DNA from: Crocodylus rhombifer
Taxonomy: Eukaryota > Chordata > Crocodylia > Crocodylidae
DNA: 64,000 bases
Direction: 5' to 3'
Assembly: GCA_038503035.1 (NCBI GenBank)
Contig: JAVSML010000970.1
Coordinates: forward strand, 1-64,000
Positions 45,151 through 57,759 of this stretch are shown piece after piece; position 1 is the stretch's first letter; each line of letters starts with the position of its first letter. A program made the translations under genes and the position numbers. The notes beneath the pieces were generated by a model. That model had not been told where the DNA came from. It saw only the letters and a list, made by a program, of their open reading frames with translations, and ran no database searches.

Positions 45151-46590
45151 CAGAAAACTGATTAGCAAGGTGAGTGAACTCTTACATTTGAATGATAATA
45201 CCTAAAAAGTAAAACTTTGTCTCTGATATCAAATTGGCAGCCAGATGTTACTATAATGAATGTAGTTGTGGACAAAGAAATGTTGAATATAGCTGACACT
45301 AAAAATATGCATCTGTTCTACATTGTGCAGTAGTTTGGGAGCTGGTGTTACTTGTCAAAGAATATTCTTTTGAGAGGTTTTTGATAAACACATTTACCAT
45401 GAGAGGGAACTCAACACAAAATGACTAGTATGTTACATATATCATTGAAATAACTTCATGCCAAAGTGTAGACTCACCATTATCTTTATATTTTATTCAT
45501 CCAGACAGACTTTGCTTTTAAAATAGAAAGAGACTCATTATGAACATGTTTTCAGTTTATCTGTACCTTTGCCAAAAGGAAAGGGTAACTTTTTTCACTG
45601 ACTATACATCTTCTTGGCAATTTACTTGTCATGGTAGCCTAAAATTTGAAAGCTGAAAAGGAAAATATATTCTATTTATTCATCTCCCTATGTAATCATC
45701 TATTATTTATGTTAGACATGAACAAATACTATGTTTTGTAAAGTAAACATAGAATTGCTTTACACATGATAATTCAAATCAAATTAAGAATTATTTTTCA
45801 AGGTTTTTTTTTTAAGCCTTCAGTATTAGAAAATGTGTCAAACTCTCAAGGATGATAAATTATAGTATGTGTAAACAAACCATATGACAGTGACCACATG
45901 ACAATTTGTCTGGCAAGCCTTATTCTAATTAGCATGGACTTTAATTGTAAAATGGTTAATAATTGCAGTCTAACAACCTAAGTTGTTAATGTTCTTCATA
46001 TAATTAGGATGAATTTTGAATACACTATTGAGAAGATATTTATGAAATATTCTTGAAAGTGGGCATGAGGACAAAAATATTTAGGAGTGAATGAAAATTT
46101 TCATGCAGAAACTGTGGCTGCCCCTGGAAATGTTCCAAGTAAATTTCAACTAGGTGATGTCATTTTCATAGTTACAGTATTCACTAAATTCATAGTAGTC
46201 CTTGTTTAGTTATGGAAAGCACTAGAAAAGTTTTTAAGGGTGACATTCATATAACAGTGTGGAAGTAGTGCACTTTCTGGGCAAACCTTAAAAAAGGAAC
46301 CTAGGGGTTTTTTAAGCAGAAAAAAAAATCTATGAAAGTTGGTTAAACATTTTGGTCTGGGAATGGAAATAGGGAAATACAGCTATGTTTACAGTGTTTC
46401 TTCACTGAAAAATTGAGCTGGGCTGTTACCTGGGTTTTAAATAAGCTTCCATACAATTCAACCTTTGACCCAAATTTGAAGGTATAGTAAGCCTAGGCTA
46501 CCTTATCCAACCCATGAGTGAATTTTGAGCACAGGTTCCATTATCAATCTGATTGAAAGTCATCTACTTTGCAATAAGGAAACAGGCAAA
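45151..46590. other. AT-rich non-coding DNA, nothing recognised
   Basis: No repeat edge or coding block recognised. Confidence 0.5.
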
Positions 46591-46743
46591 ATGACTTGAT
46601 TACTGATAATCCTCCAATGCTTTCCCACCATTTCCTCCACAAGTTCTCCTGCATCCAGGCACAGGTCAAGACAGGGTGCTACAGTGCACTCTCATACCCC
46701 ACAAGCTGGGGTCAGGCAGGGGATGGGGCCAGGCAGGGTAGGG

Positions 46744-46838
46744 CAGCTATGGGGGCTTCTCCTGTGGCTCCCCCCCCCCACCCCCCGGGGAGAGGCAGGT
46801 GCAGCTGGAGGAGCCACAGGAGAAGCCCCCATGGCTGC
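46744..46838. repeat. Near-perfect short hairpin in E2
   Basis: Arm 46744-46771 (core GGGGGCTTCTCCTGTGGCTC) and arm about 46810-46838 (GAGCCACAGGAGAAGCCCCC) are complementary over about 29 bp with one mismatch, with a C/G-rich loop of about 37 nt. The right arm can also pair with the copy at 47380-47408, so alternative folds compete. Confidence 0.8.
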
Positions 46839-47408
46839 CATGCCTGGCCCCATCCCCCATCTGGCCCTAGCCTCCCGGCACAAACAAACTTTGCACTCAC
46901 CAGCTGCAGTGGTGGTGATCAAGGCCTCTGGGGGCTTGTGGCAGAGCCCCACATGCAGTGCTGGGCTGTGGGGGGCAGCAGGATTGCCCCCCCCACTTGG
47001 CACCCATGCGGCAGCTGTCACATTGCATGGGTACACATGGCTTGTCAGGGTTTCATGCACTGTCTGGGAGCTGGGTGGTTCCACCTGTCAGCCAGAGCCT
47101 GGCAGTGCTCAGCCCCAGCAGGCTTAGCTCCCAGACAGCACACAGTGCCCTGCTGAGTCATGCTGCACCCATGCCATAAGGCAGCTGCCACACAGGTTCC
47201 AGACAGGCAGATGATTTCCTCACTGCCCCCCACTATCCCGTGTTGTGCAGGGGGGCTTTGCCACAAGCCCTCAGAGGCCTTGATAGCCACTGCTGCAGCT
47301 GGTGAGTATGGGGCTTCTTTTTTTTTCTTCTCCAAGTATTGGGAGGCTGGGGCCGGGTGGGGATGCAGCTGGGTGGGGCAGCCATGGGGGCTTCTCCCAT
47401 GGCTCCTC
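46808..47408. repeat. About 600-bp imperfect palindrome in E2
   Basis: Matched blocks include CACCAGCTGCAG (about 46898) with CTGCAGCTGGTG (47292), ATCAAGGCCTCTGGGGGCTT with its partner near 47264-47284, and GTCTGGGAGCT (47062-47072) with AGCTCCCAGAC (47128-47138) next to a roughly 55-nt loop. Arms are about 265 and 281 bp. Confidence 0.75.
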
Positions 47409-47593
47409 TGGCTGGCCCCAGCCTCCTGGCACCCTGAAACATCCAAAACATTTTCAAAACATTTCAGAAGGTTTCATTTGTTTCAGAAATGTTTCAGAGC
47501 CTTCCATTTCATTTCAGATTCAGTGTTTCAGGTGCCAAAACAGGCCGAAATGCCTCCAAAATGTAACGGCTGCTGAAGTTTTGCACAGCTCTA

Positions 47594-47864
47594 GTGTTCA
47601 CCTTCTAGGTTCTATAGCCATCCCAAAGTGGGGGCTCCAGCCAGATCTTGCCCTGATCAGCTGGTTTACTCAGAGCTCACCACACATGTGAGGCATAGCT
47701 AAACTCTGGGGGGGGGAACACCCCATTTTCCCTGTTCCCTAATACTGTTTGCATCTGATACACTTCACAAGGAAAGAATTGGAACAGTTCAGTTCAAATA
47801 ACTGTTTATGATCCCAGGAACTCAAAAGTAAGTGCATTAATCATGACAACATGTGCAATAAATA
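47594..47864. other. Short non-coding interval
   Basis: Lies between E2 and a family C copy. A G run is present at 47709-47717. Nothing else recognised. Confidence 0.4.
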
Positions 47865-48303
47865 TGAAGCAATACATTTTATAGCTTATTGCTTCAGAGT
47901 TTATTGCTCCCAGACATGCCATTTGAATGTGCACTAAGGATCACAACATGTTGAGCTGGGTCAAAGCAGCTCCATCTGACAGGGGGGTCAGCCTACCAGC
48001 CCAAGGCTGATCCTACCAGTTTAACATGCTGCAGAGAGTTTGGCTGGGGCACAAGTGCTTCAGTATGAGGGGGCTGCCTGCTGGCTAGCCCCACTGAAGC
48101 ACCCTCATGCCCCAGCCAGCTGGCTAGGATATACATATGTACTGCTGTGGAGTTAAAAAACAATCCTGTATTTACAAGTACTATCCTGCTGTGGAGTTAA
48201 TTAGTTTACTCCAGTTTAATAGGGGTGCACATCTAGATGCACAGCATTTATTATGCAGCTAATTAGTCTACTTTGCTGTAAATGTCTTGTGTAGATGCAC
48301 CCA
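47865..48303 (+). repeat. Family C interspersed element, copy 4
   Basis: GCTTCAGAGTTTATTGCTCC near 47891, hairpin core 48042-48117 (GGCTGGGGCACAAGTGCTTC against GAAGCACCCTCATGCCCC), TATTTACAAGTACTATCCTG near 48169, and end CTTGTGTAGATGCACCC at 48302. This is the cleanest copy and the best reference for the family. Confidence 0.7.
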
Positions 48304-50304
48304 GTAATATCCAAAATACTTTTCGGTAATCAGGTGCTTTAGCTGCTTTTCCTGAAGACAGGAAACTGACTGTGTGCTGTTTACCACTACTACTACTAAG
48401 AAAAAAATTGAAGGAAGTAAAAAAACAGACTTTCCTATGTTCTGAAAGAAAGTAATTACTGTCTTAAAAAAAAAAAATGACGGCATCAGTATTGCCAAAA
48501 ATAACAAAGATGGCACTAGTGTGATGTTCCATTAAGGACAATCTAAATCAGCAGTTTTCACCATTTTTTGGGTCCGTGTATCCCCAACTGCTGGACACAG
48601 GGCCACCAGTGGCCAGACATGGAGCAGGGGGAGGGGTGGCACACAGCTGGATGTAGAGTAGTAGCAGCCACCACATGGGATCTGCCTCTGTGTCTGGCTG
48701 GGCAGGTGGCCCCTGCATGCAAGCACAGGATGGTGCATGGCAGTGCTCCATCCTCGCCCATGCACACGTCAACAGGGGGTACAACTCTTGATCTAAATAA
48801 AATATTAAAGTAAGCACAGATTAAAATACTTTGATTTCTTTAACAAAAGTTGAGATGTTTCATTTTTGGCTTGGGTTAAAATTACTGTCAAATATAAATG
48901 TTCAAAAATCAAGAATCAGACGCTGAAAAAAATCGGTGTTCATTGATTTTTGGTTTTATTTTTTAAGAAGAAAACTGACATGCTTCTCACTTGCTTTCTA
49001 ACAGCTTTGGAGAATTTGGCTTTCATTCTGGTCACTTTTCCAATCATGCAATCTTGAGAGCAAGAGATTTATTTTACGAGAGAGAGAACAAAAAAATAAA
49101 AGCTGGGATAATCAGCTAATCGCAGGATTATAAAAAGCAGGCTTGAAGGCAAGTACATGATAATAGAAGACTCATGACAAAAGTGTAAACATTAGCAATA
49201 TGGAATAAGTTTGACATTGTTTGATATCTAATGGAGCTGCTGAGGTCCCTCATGGAAGTTATAGTGTAAATGTATAGTTATAGAGTATAGTGTAGTCCCT
49301 CATGGTCCCACTGTTTCCTGTGGAGTACCTCCCTCACTAGACTTTTTGACCCCTAACGCATCACAGTCTGCCCTCTGGTAAATCACAGGAGTGAATTCAG
49401 GGAGAAATAAAATGGGAGAAGCCTGACAAACAGAAAATGGAAGTGAGACAACCAAACTACATCTCCCTTGAGTCGCTATAGTGGCTTAGACAGATGTAGT
49501 TTAATGTCCATTTTTCTTCTTATAGGTTTTTTTTTTTTTGTAGATAGCAAAATAATGCAGTCTTTTACTGGCCCCATACTTAAACCTTACGATAAGCATT
49601 TTACATTTTCCAGTAATAAAGCTGGAGCCCCAAGTATTTCTCCTTTAATTTTTTAGTGCATTTCACTAATCATTTTGTTACCCAAATCACAATTGTATAA
49701 TTTTCAAGGAAATCATGATTTTGTGTAGGCTTTGGGGGGGGGGGGACGGAAGCATAAACTCCACACTTTTAGCAAGCTTGCTGGAAAAAATTAAAACAAA
49801 CTTATTGGCAAGCAGAAAGTCCTTCAGTCTTGGTGCATGATCAGGGTGGGGGAAGCAGAGAGGGGGCTTGGCAGGGGAGAGTGTGGAGAGCAAGGGGAGG
49901 GAGGGGGATAGGGAGGAGGCAGGAAGAATTAATTCATGCTTACTGGCTTCCCCAAAATTAATCAAGGTAATTAAGCCATGGTTTTGTCTCACGTGGCAGT
50001 CTGCAGAGAGAGGCATGACTGCCAGGGCCCCTTGGCCAATCAGGCATGGTGTGGCTCACCATGCTCGGCTTGCAAAAATGGCATCCAGTCCCTGGATCTG
50101 CCTGTAAAATCAGCCAGCTGCCTTCTGGAGTTCAGCAGACCCTTATCCATGTATCTCTGAATTATCTACCTATATATCCCTGAATTCCCTCCATAATAAT
50201 GCTATATGGATTTTGAAGTATCACTGACTCTTCTAATGGCCTGTAAATGAAGTTTGTTTCAGTTGTGGGGCTCAATATTAACTCCAGGGAACTCTGGAGT
50301 TCAC
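48304..50304. other. Non-coding DNA with a GC-rich patch and G run
   Basis: 48545-48790 is GC-rich with repeated words (GGCACACAGCTGG, GTGGCCCCTGCATG) and might be another interspersed repeat, not assigned. A run of about 12 Gs occurs near 49734-49745 and a purine-rich stretch at about 49846-49925. The rest is AT-rich without recognised features. Confidence 0.4.
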
Positions 50305-50755
50305 TTCAAGAGGGACACAGAGGATCTGGAAAGGGTACAGATGAGGGCCTCTTGCATGATTAGTGGTCTCCATGAAAGACCCTACAAGGAGAGGTTGAGA
50401 GATGAATGAGGGGTGACCTTGTAGCCACCTATAAATTTATCAGGGGAGCACAGCAGGGAATTGGGGATGCACTATTTACCAGAGCACCCCAGGGAGTAGC
50501 TAGGAATCGTGGGTGCAAAGTAGTAGAGAGTAGACTTAGGTTAGACATTAGGAAGAATTTTTTTTTTTTTTTTTTTTTTACAGTAAGGCTGGCCAGAGTC
50601 TGGAATGGGCTTCCAAGAGAGGTGGTCCTATCACCTAACTTGGAGGTCTTCAAGAGGAGGCTTGACAGTGACCTGGCTGGCGTCATCTGACCTCAGTGCT
50701 CTTTCCTGCCAGGGGGTCAGACATGGATCCAACTCCATAATCTATGAATCTGTAG
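50305..50755 (+). mobile_element. CR1 3' fragment, plus strand (CR1-10)
   Basis: TTCAAGAGGGACACAGAGGA at the left, then the RGDLVATYKFIRGAQQGIGD piece (frame 50406-50690), and the 3' end with CTATGAATCTGTAG. In the middle, where other copies have GGAAGAACTTCTTCACAG, this copy has a run of 22 Ts (50558-50579). The frame happens to stay open across it. The tail region is partly deleted. Confidence 0.88.
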
Positions 50756-51430
50756 TTTAGATGTACAGATAGGATACACAATTCTGGAAACTTTATGCCC
50801 AGGGTATTTAAGACCGAATTTTCTTTTTCACTTTATTATAAAGCCCCAGCAAAAGCTCATTTTAAGTGCTGCACCAATGTTACCCAGAAAATGGATGAAG
50901 AGGATTCCTGTGAAGGCTCTAGGAAAAGCATACAAGTAAAGGTTCCTGGAAAAGGAAAGGAAAAATCCAGAGTAACTAAACTATAGTGTGAAGACTTCAG
51001 GCCTAACGAATGTATCAACAAGGATGAAAGATGTTACTTAAAGGCTGAGGACTTTTGAACTATGTTGCTTGGGGACAGCAAATGATTGCTTCAAGAGAAG
51101 CAAAAACTGTGGTTTTGGGAGGGTCCATGAATCAAGAGAAGGGAAAAGCATAGTCTGAGAGGGAGCTGAAGGAGTTCTTTTCTACTTTATTTGCTCTTAA
51201 ATGAGACTTCTTGGCTTGGTACCACATGAGTAAGCCATGGGCAGATCTAGGATTTTGAAAAGAGGGGAGCACATGAGGAGGTACATCATCACGTTCCACA
51301 CAACACATTTTTTTTGGTGGGTAAAAAGAAACTAGGAGCTTTACTAATATGCTAGGGGCCTAGGGCTGTATTATTCAGTTTGACTGATAACAAAAGCAAA
51401 TATAACTTTATTGGAATGAGTTGAAAACAG
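50756..51430. other. Non-coding DNA
   Basis: A/G-rich, no feature recognised. The 63-codon frame at 50795-50986 is lysine-rich because of A-rich composition. Confidence 0.45.
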
Positions 51431-52345
51431 TCTGTGTAGTGAGGCACTGGAGTGTGCCTCCTCACTTAAAGGAGCAAGCAGTCAGAGGCTGCTTACAGGT
51501 GGCAAAAGAGGGATAGTGAGAGACTCACTTGACCCGAAGAGGGCTCAGGCTTGACTTATATAACCACAGAGCCTACATCAGCCATGGGGTCTCACCCTGG
51601 CAGCTATGAAGGGTGGAACTCCTGACACCAGAGTAGCAGGACTCCTGAGCTGTTGGGAGCTGTATGAGAACCTCTGTAGTCCAGGAGACAAGGGAAGGTA
51701 CCTGGGCAGAGAGGGGCACCTATTTATAGGCAGGTAGTCTTGGTTTTAGGTTAAGTCCAGAGAAGTTTTGAGTGCCTGCTAGAGGATGCAGATGCCTTGA
51801 TTTAATTGCACAAGGGTTTAGCCTTGTGCCCTGCTAGGGCAGGCTCAAAGCCCACTGTAGAGACCCAGACCAGAAGGTCAACAGGCCCCGAGGTAACTGA
51901 ACTGGACTAGAGAGTCCCCAAACCTAGGGGTTGGGGCTGAGAACTGTACTCAAGGGCTGTGTATAGCACCAAAGGTCTAAGAGCCTGGAGAAGGGATCAG
52001 GCATCTGAGAGCTCAAGGAAAGACCAAGTAAGGGATCAGGAGGTCTGAGGGTTGAGATATGGATGAAGAGTGTGAAATGAGAATATCAGAGATTGATAAC
52101 TCCCACAAGGCTTGGGACATTGAGTAGACAAGGAACAGAGCCATCTAATTTGCCCTTAAGGCTATAGGTATAGACAGCCTGGGAGGGCAGGACGGTGATT
52201 AAGCGGACCCAAAAGGGACCCAGTGGTGACTGACACCAGGTTCTGGCTCGTTGAGATCAAGCTCCTGCCTGGCAGGGGCCACACAGCCACCAGGGGGTGT
52301 CAAAGCCACCTCCATCACCCCCATGACCACAAACGTGGCTGTGAA
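51431..52345 (+). mobile_element. Possible LTR-retroelement remnant
   Basis: Starts near TGTGTAGTGAGGCACTGGAG, where GTGAGGCAC and GTGCCTCCTCAC form a small hairpin. A TATATAACCAC core-promoter-like sequence lies at about 51557. The segment is GC-richer than both flanks and ends around ACCAGGGGGTGTC. No gag or pol coding, matching ends or target duplication were found, so the assignment is tentative. Confidence 0.3.
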
Positions 52346-55300
52346 ATAAGAGCTGTATTACCAGGAGCAGCTAGAATTGCAAAAGAAAGGGTAGGTTGAC
52401 TAGTGGAACATCAAGACAAAAGGGAGAGAGGGTCATTAACTCCCTCACTTCTCCCTGGATAAAAATGCTGTTATCACTTCTAGACGATTGGTTTTAAATT
52501 TTGGCTGGATGAGGAAACAAAGGGGAGATGCAACTGCACCAGTGTACCCTCCTTGGATCCACTCCTAGATTGAACTAGCCTCTTTGTGTGAAACTGAGGC
52601 ACTGAAACAGCTGATGTTAGAAAGAGAAGACTCTATTACAGCGAACATTATCTTGCTGCCTTTTGGCTGGATCCTTTTCTAAGCTAATGGGAGCAAGTAT
52701 TTGATTTGGTAAGTGAAAAATGATCAGTGTTGTAAAAAGTGTTCCAGTCATGCAATATCTGAATAATAAATAAAGTAAATATTTTAAAATACTCTATGTA
52801 TTTGGGAGTTAGTACTTGTTCTTCTCCATCAAGGAATGCACTTGGGCTAACTAATCTTGTATAGAATCCTAACAGTAAAATCTAGTTTTAGCATCTTGTT
52901 CATTTAGATGTTCCAGGAAAACAAAAACAAGGATTTACTTAAATCAATACAGGAAAACACAAATTCATGTTATAAAGAATCAACATCACTGAGGGACTAA
53001 AGGGGATTTGTAGTTGGAAATATTTAAAAAATAATATAGATCATACTTTCTATGTGAGGAATACAGCTATTGAGGATAAAGCAGAGATGTGTATGTGTAT
53101 ATCTTCAACCCTCATTATAACTCAGGATAGTAAAAAGTTATGGCCTCCAAAAAAAATCAATAGAAAAGTTAAGAAGTTTCTCTAATAAATGCTAAAAGTT
53201 TGACAAGAACAGTTTGCCTTTTCCATTATAATAAGAAAGAAAAAAATATTTATCCATTTATAGAAAAGTATTGTGGTGATGAAGAAGAATCCAAAGTCAT
53301 TTTTATCACACTTGAAGTAATAACCTGTGTCTGCAATGTGGAATCCTGCTATATAACACCAAACACAAGATCCATACCAAGAAGTTGCATTATCACGAGA
53401 GGGAATGAGACATATCAGCATGTGTAGGGGCAAATCCTCTTACTCTCACCTGTGAAAGTCATTTCATATGTTGTTTTGCACAGCCAGTGGTATAACAAGG
53501 GCTGGGTGCTAGAACAGCTGCTTCAGGTGCTGACTTAAGGGGTGGGAAGGAGAATGGAAAAAAATGGTTGCTACCACAAACACATGATCATGCGGGCAGC
53601 ATAATGGCACTGGATTCCCCCCCGGACCTTGTGTGGCAGCTGCCATGGGCCCCCAGCCACATTACACCTCTGTGTGCAGTTGATCTGGAGTTGGATGTTC
53701 AGATCCATTCTGATATGTGTGCTGTTTCTAAATGTTCTGTGCCATTTATTAGGTTTTTATACGCATTTGTAAAGTTCTTTACTTGTTTGGTTAGGCTGTT
53801 GTTTGGATGGCTGTTCAAAATGGGCTTAAAATATTGTTGTCATTTTAAATAAATTTTTGTTTCAAAATTCCCTTTTATAGATTATATGTGAAAAAAGGTG
53901 GAGGTGGGAAGGTGGGTGGCGTGACTTTTTAAAACACTTCAGGCTGGGACAATATTTTTTACTTTTCTGGTTCTGCCAAAAAGTGAATGGTTCACAAAAT
54001 TTTATTTGCACTATGTAACACCCAACAAATAGCAAAGGAGGGAAGGAACTCCTTTTTGATAGATCAAAACTACATGATTAAGCCAGAAATTATGTTATAC
54101 ATGCCTTTTGTTGTTCCACACTATTGGTTTTTCCTTTTCTGGATGCACACTTTATTTTTCATCAGGAGTTAAAGTAAATAGGTGTAGCCATCACCTTCCA
54201 ACAGGCCTTTTTTCTTTCACCTGTCAGATAATTACTTACACCCACACTTGTGGATAATCATTGTTGTGCCCTAGGTAGCAAAGACTCTGACTATTCTGCA
54301 TAGTTTCCAGTGCCTCTTTGCACTGTTGCACTAAAATTGAAGGCAGGAAAGACGATGAATCACTTTCCCTCACAGCAGAAGGCTGAACTAGCAGGTGGGA
54401 TCTATTCATGGACATCTAGGCAAGGATTCGCTGTCATGCAATTCCAATTAACGGCAGATAGGCGTCTAGTGACACAATGAGAATTCCCATCAGTATTTCT
54501 GATTCAGAAAGACTCATTTACAATTATTAAAAAAAATGTTTGGTACATTTTTACCAGTTATTATTGTACCACTCTTAAAACAAATACTTTTTACTCTCAG
54601 CTCTTATGGTAGCAGGGTCATGGCTCATGGAAATAGCAAGAGATCACCCCAGGGGAAAAGAGTAGAAATGGTGATTATTAAAATGCATGTTGTCATCAAA
54701 ACATGCTATGGTAAGAAATGAGAGTTAGCCTTAGGCAAATAGTGCTGTTTTCTTTTAAAACCTACTTGAAACCTTGGTGTGGGAAGTACACTTTAGAAAG
54801 TTTTAACATACATTTGAATGGCAAATGATGCTAGCCAATGTAAACTAACTTGCAAATCTATAATGCTGCTGCTTTCTCTATTCAGATGTTGCACTGAGTA
54901 TAGAATGAAGGACACAGGAAATTTACTCATCCCATCTACTGACAACAGATAAAACATATTATCATTAGTTAACATAAATCTTGTTTATAGAGGAATATCT
55001 ATTCATATCTCTCCCCCAAACACCAATCCGGACCACTTTGTTTTTTCCTTATTTACCATATCTTCTGCATTTGACAAATGAGAACTGTGTGACCCTGAAG
55101 GCTTTGGTATTTAAATTGCATTCTTGAAGATGAGTAATTATCTCCACACCTAATGCATCTCTCTGTTTTTCAAGGATCAATATGTCTACAAGCCACTTTA
55201 GCATTTGCCTTTAAGCTCAAGAGCGGCCATAAATATTCTCAGGTGATCCCAGTCATAGGGTGCTGCTATCCACGGAAGCAGGATCTTTGCCATTTTCCTT

Positions 55301-57394
55301 AATACATTTTCTGTCCTTTTAGCTATGCTGTGTTTCCCCTCCAGCGAAGAAATTCATACTTTAGTTGAACAATCTATTTTCAATAGCCATCCCATGAAAA
55401 CCAGTACTGGAATAAGCTAATGTCATTGGAGACTGCATGAAGTCAAAATACCTGCTGCTTTAATGGGTATGACAAAATCCTGAATCAGTATCTAATCCAT
55501 TTCTCTTTGGCTTCAAGGCGGCTTAATCAACCCTTTTTACTCATGACTCCCCTTGGGCCCATCCAAACAGAAGGAAGCCGAAGAAAGGTGTAGTTCCTCT
55601 GTAAACTCACACTGCCAGCAACATCAGCATTTTCCAGTTTTTCTCTCTCAAGTATCTGTTCCAATGGCAAAGCAAAGGAAACTTTCAGAAGAGCTCCTCC
55701 AAAGGCATGATATAAGAAGACAGGGATCATAAAGGCCTCCTAATAAGAAGACCATTGTTCTTGACAAGCATTTCTATTCTGTGGTATTTGCGGTACCTAT
55801 CCCTCTGTGTCCATAACTTTCTTATTCCATCTCTCCTTTTCATCCTTGAGCAAGGAGTGCCACTGGGAAGTAAACCCTGAAATGAAGCAATAACTGCCTG
55901 ACCCTATGCCAGTATGCACAGAGAGCCTTAGAGCTCCTCCAGGCTTATGCTAAAACAGCTGCATTGCCGCATTTCAGAGGTTTGGCACTTGCAGACCAGA
56001 AGTAAACAAATAAGACCTTCTCAGCACCACTTGTGAGCTTCTGTAGATAAACCCTCAGGTCCTTTTGAAACAGCTTGCCCTTTGACCATTTACAAAGCAA
56101 CCCTGCTTCCTTAAATTCATGGCCTGGTTCTAACTTTACACTAGAGAAAATATAAAAATGAGACAGAGCTGGCTAAAACTTTAAACTTCCATATTGTTGG
56201 CAATATTCTGAAGTTAAATCTTACTTTCAGTTAAGAAGAAATCTCAGTTTCAGTTTTAGGCTTGGTTTGGCATTCTTTGTCCCCCTGAGCTGCCGGAGTG
56301 CCTCACAGGAGTCCTAATCCAGCCACAAAGCCTAACACACAAAGGAGAATGGGAATGTATCTTCTCAGTATTCCCAGGAGCTGAGAGACAAAATTTAACT
56401 GACTAATTTTTTATTTTTTTTTTAACTGAAAAGTTGATGCCTTCCTGCAGGAGGAAAAATAAGATTTTTTGTACAAGCCACATTTAATATTTCAACTTTA
56501 TAGTAAAAGTTTGCCTGAACTTCAGCAATTGGGAGCCTCCTTTTGTTTTACTCATTTTTGTTTAACAAAAATGAAAGTGGTTAATAAGTAGGAATAGAAA
56601 AACAATAGCTAAGTTCTTAAGAAAAAGACACAGGGTCTAGATGGTTATGCTACAGGCGATCGAACACCAAATGGGTGTTCCAGTTTGCAGTTCTTGAGTA
56701 TTAAGAACATTTAGGCTTAAGTTAGGATCATCATTTTAAATGAAAATAGTATTCCTGAAAAAGTCACATGTATGAAGTTTTGTTTGGTAGCATTTACAAT
56801 TAGCTTCTTTTACAAAGCTGCACCATATTTCAGTTTTGTATGTCATGGTATTTTTTTATCACAATAGATTTGTTCCTGTCTGCTGGATTTATTCCTTTTT
56901 AGGTATTGTTTTTTTAAGATACTAAAACATGTCATTCATTTTTTGTTGAATTTAAATGTGCCTTCTTATTTTTAGATATGTGAAAAAAAATCTAATATAA
57001 AATTCACATAGGAGATCAGTGGTGGCTAGGCTGGAGTGCTGCTCTTCCACAGCTCATTTAAGAATCAACCCGCAGCCTGTAGGAAACGATTATTGTTATG
57101 CACCACCCTGATAAGAGTGTTTGTGGGTGCTGTGTCTAAAGCAGGTAAAATGGTTCCAGGAAAAGGAAAGAAGTGATAATGCTACTACACCCTGTCACAG
57201 GTGAGGATATAAATGTGTTCCTCCAACATTTCGGACTTGTATGGACAGAGCTACTGCTGTACTCTACCTCACTCCCAACCTTTCTGTGAAGGGTGTGCAA
57301 GCCTGAAACTACTTTTACTCAAGGATTCACAAGGATATCTCTGTATCAGGACAAAGGACTTGTCAAAGTACGTTTGGAACAAATGAGAGAGGCT
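52346..57394. other. Long non-coding stretch
   Basis: Mostly AT-rich. A C-run patch lies at about 53617. The minus frame 55527-55730 has balanced codon use and an AG just upstream but no donor, and is discussed under rejected items. No repeat family, RNA gene or supported exon was recognised. Confidence 0.5.
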
Positions 57395-57555
57395 GCGTTC
57401 CACAGTCACAGAGCCAGTAGCACAATGATATAGGCAATTGCCAGGGATGCAAGAAAGCCAGTTAAGTTCCTGTTATTCCTGATTAATGAAGTCAACTGCG
57501 TCCTATATCCCAGGTGAGTGGTCTAATCAGTGTGCTATTGGCTATTAGAAGGTGT
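57395..57555 (-). repeat. tRNA-derived SINE-like relic
   Basis: Read on the minus strand: TAGCCAATAGCACACTGATT then AGACCACTCACCTGGGATAT, which resembles the tRNA-related head (A-box-like) of a repeat common in reptiles and birds whose consensus runs close to TAGCCCAGTGGTTAGAGCAC. The B-box region (near CAGTTGACTTCATT) is degraded. Only the head and a short body are visible. Based on remembered consensus, moderate confidence. Confidence 0.4.
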
Positions 57556-57759
57556 TACTTTCTTCATATGGACTTGGGGAGCTGTTTCATTTTGCACAAA
57601 TAAATACCTATTCATTGGAACAAAGAAGCAGATCTCTTACATCCCATTAGGAAATTGATTATTATAGGAGCACTCTGATGACCAGAAATTACATCTTGGC
57701 TCTGATGAAACTTCTCCAGTGAGAGCCAAAATGTTACCCATTTCCACAAAAAGTTTTAG

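Larger units (their letters stand above)
46591..47593 (-). mobile_element. hAT-like element E2 with large palindrome (reverse orientation)
   Basis: The terminus at the right, read on the minus strand, is TAGAGCTGTGCAAAACTTC followed by AGCAGCC and TTTGGAGGCATTTCGGC, the same as the left end of E1. The other end is not identifiable, so the left boundary is approximate. The interior is GC-rich and folds back on itself (46808-47072 against 47128-47408). Long frames on both strands (186, 147, 130, 138, 133 codons) arise from this GC-rich palindrome and mirror each other. Confidence 0.6.

Noticed and set aside
46596..47156. 186-codon frame plus several mirrored frames of 130-147 codons on both strands
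   Set aside because: They arise from the GC-rich palindrome of element E2. Both strands and both arms give similar peptides.
55527..55739. Minus-strand frame of about 70 codons with balanced codon use and an AG just upstream (TTCTTATTAG)
   Set aside because: The pyrimidine tract is weak, there is a stop immediately upstream, no good donor lies inside or after it, and the peptide matches nothing that I know. Probably chance.
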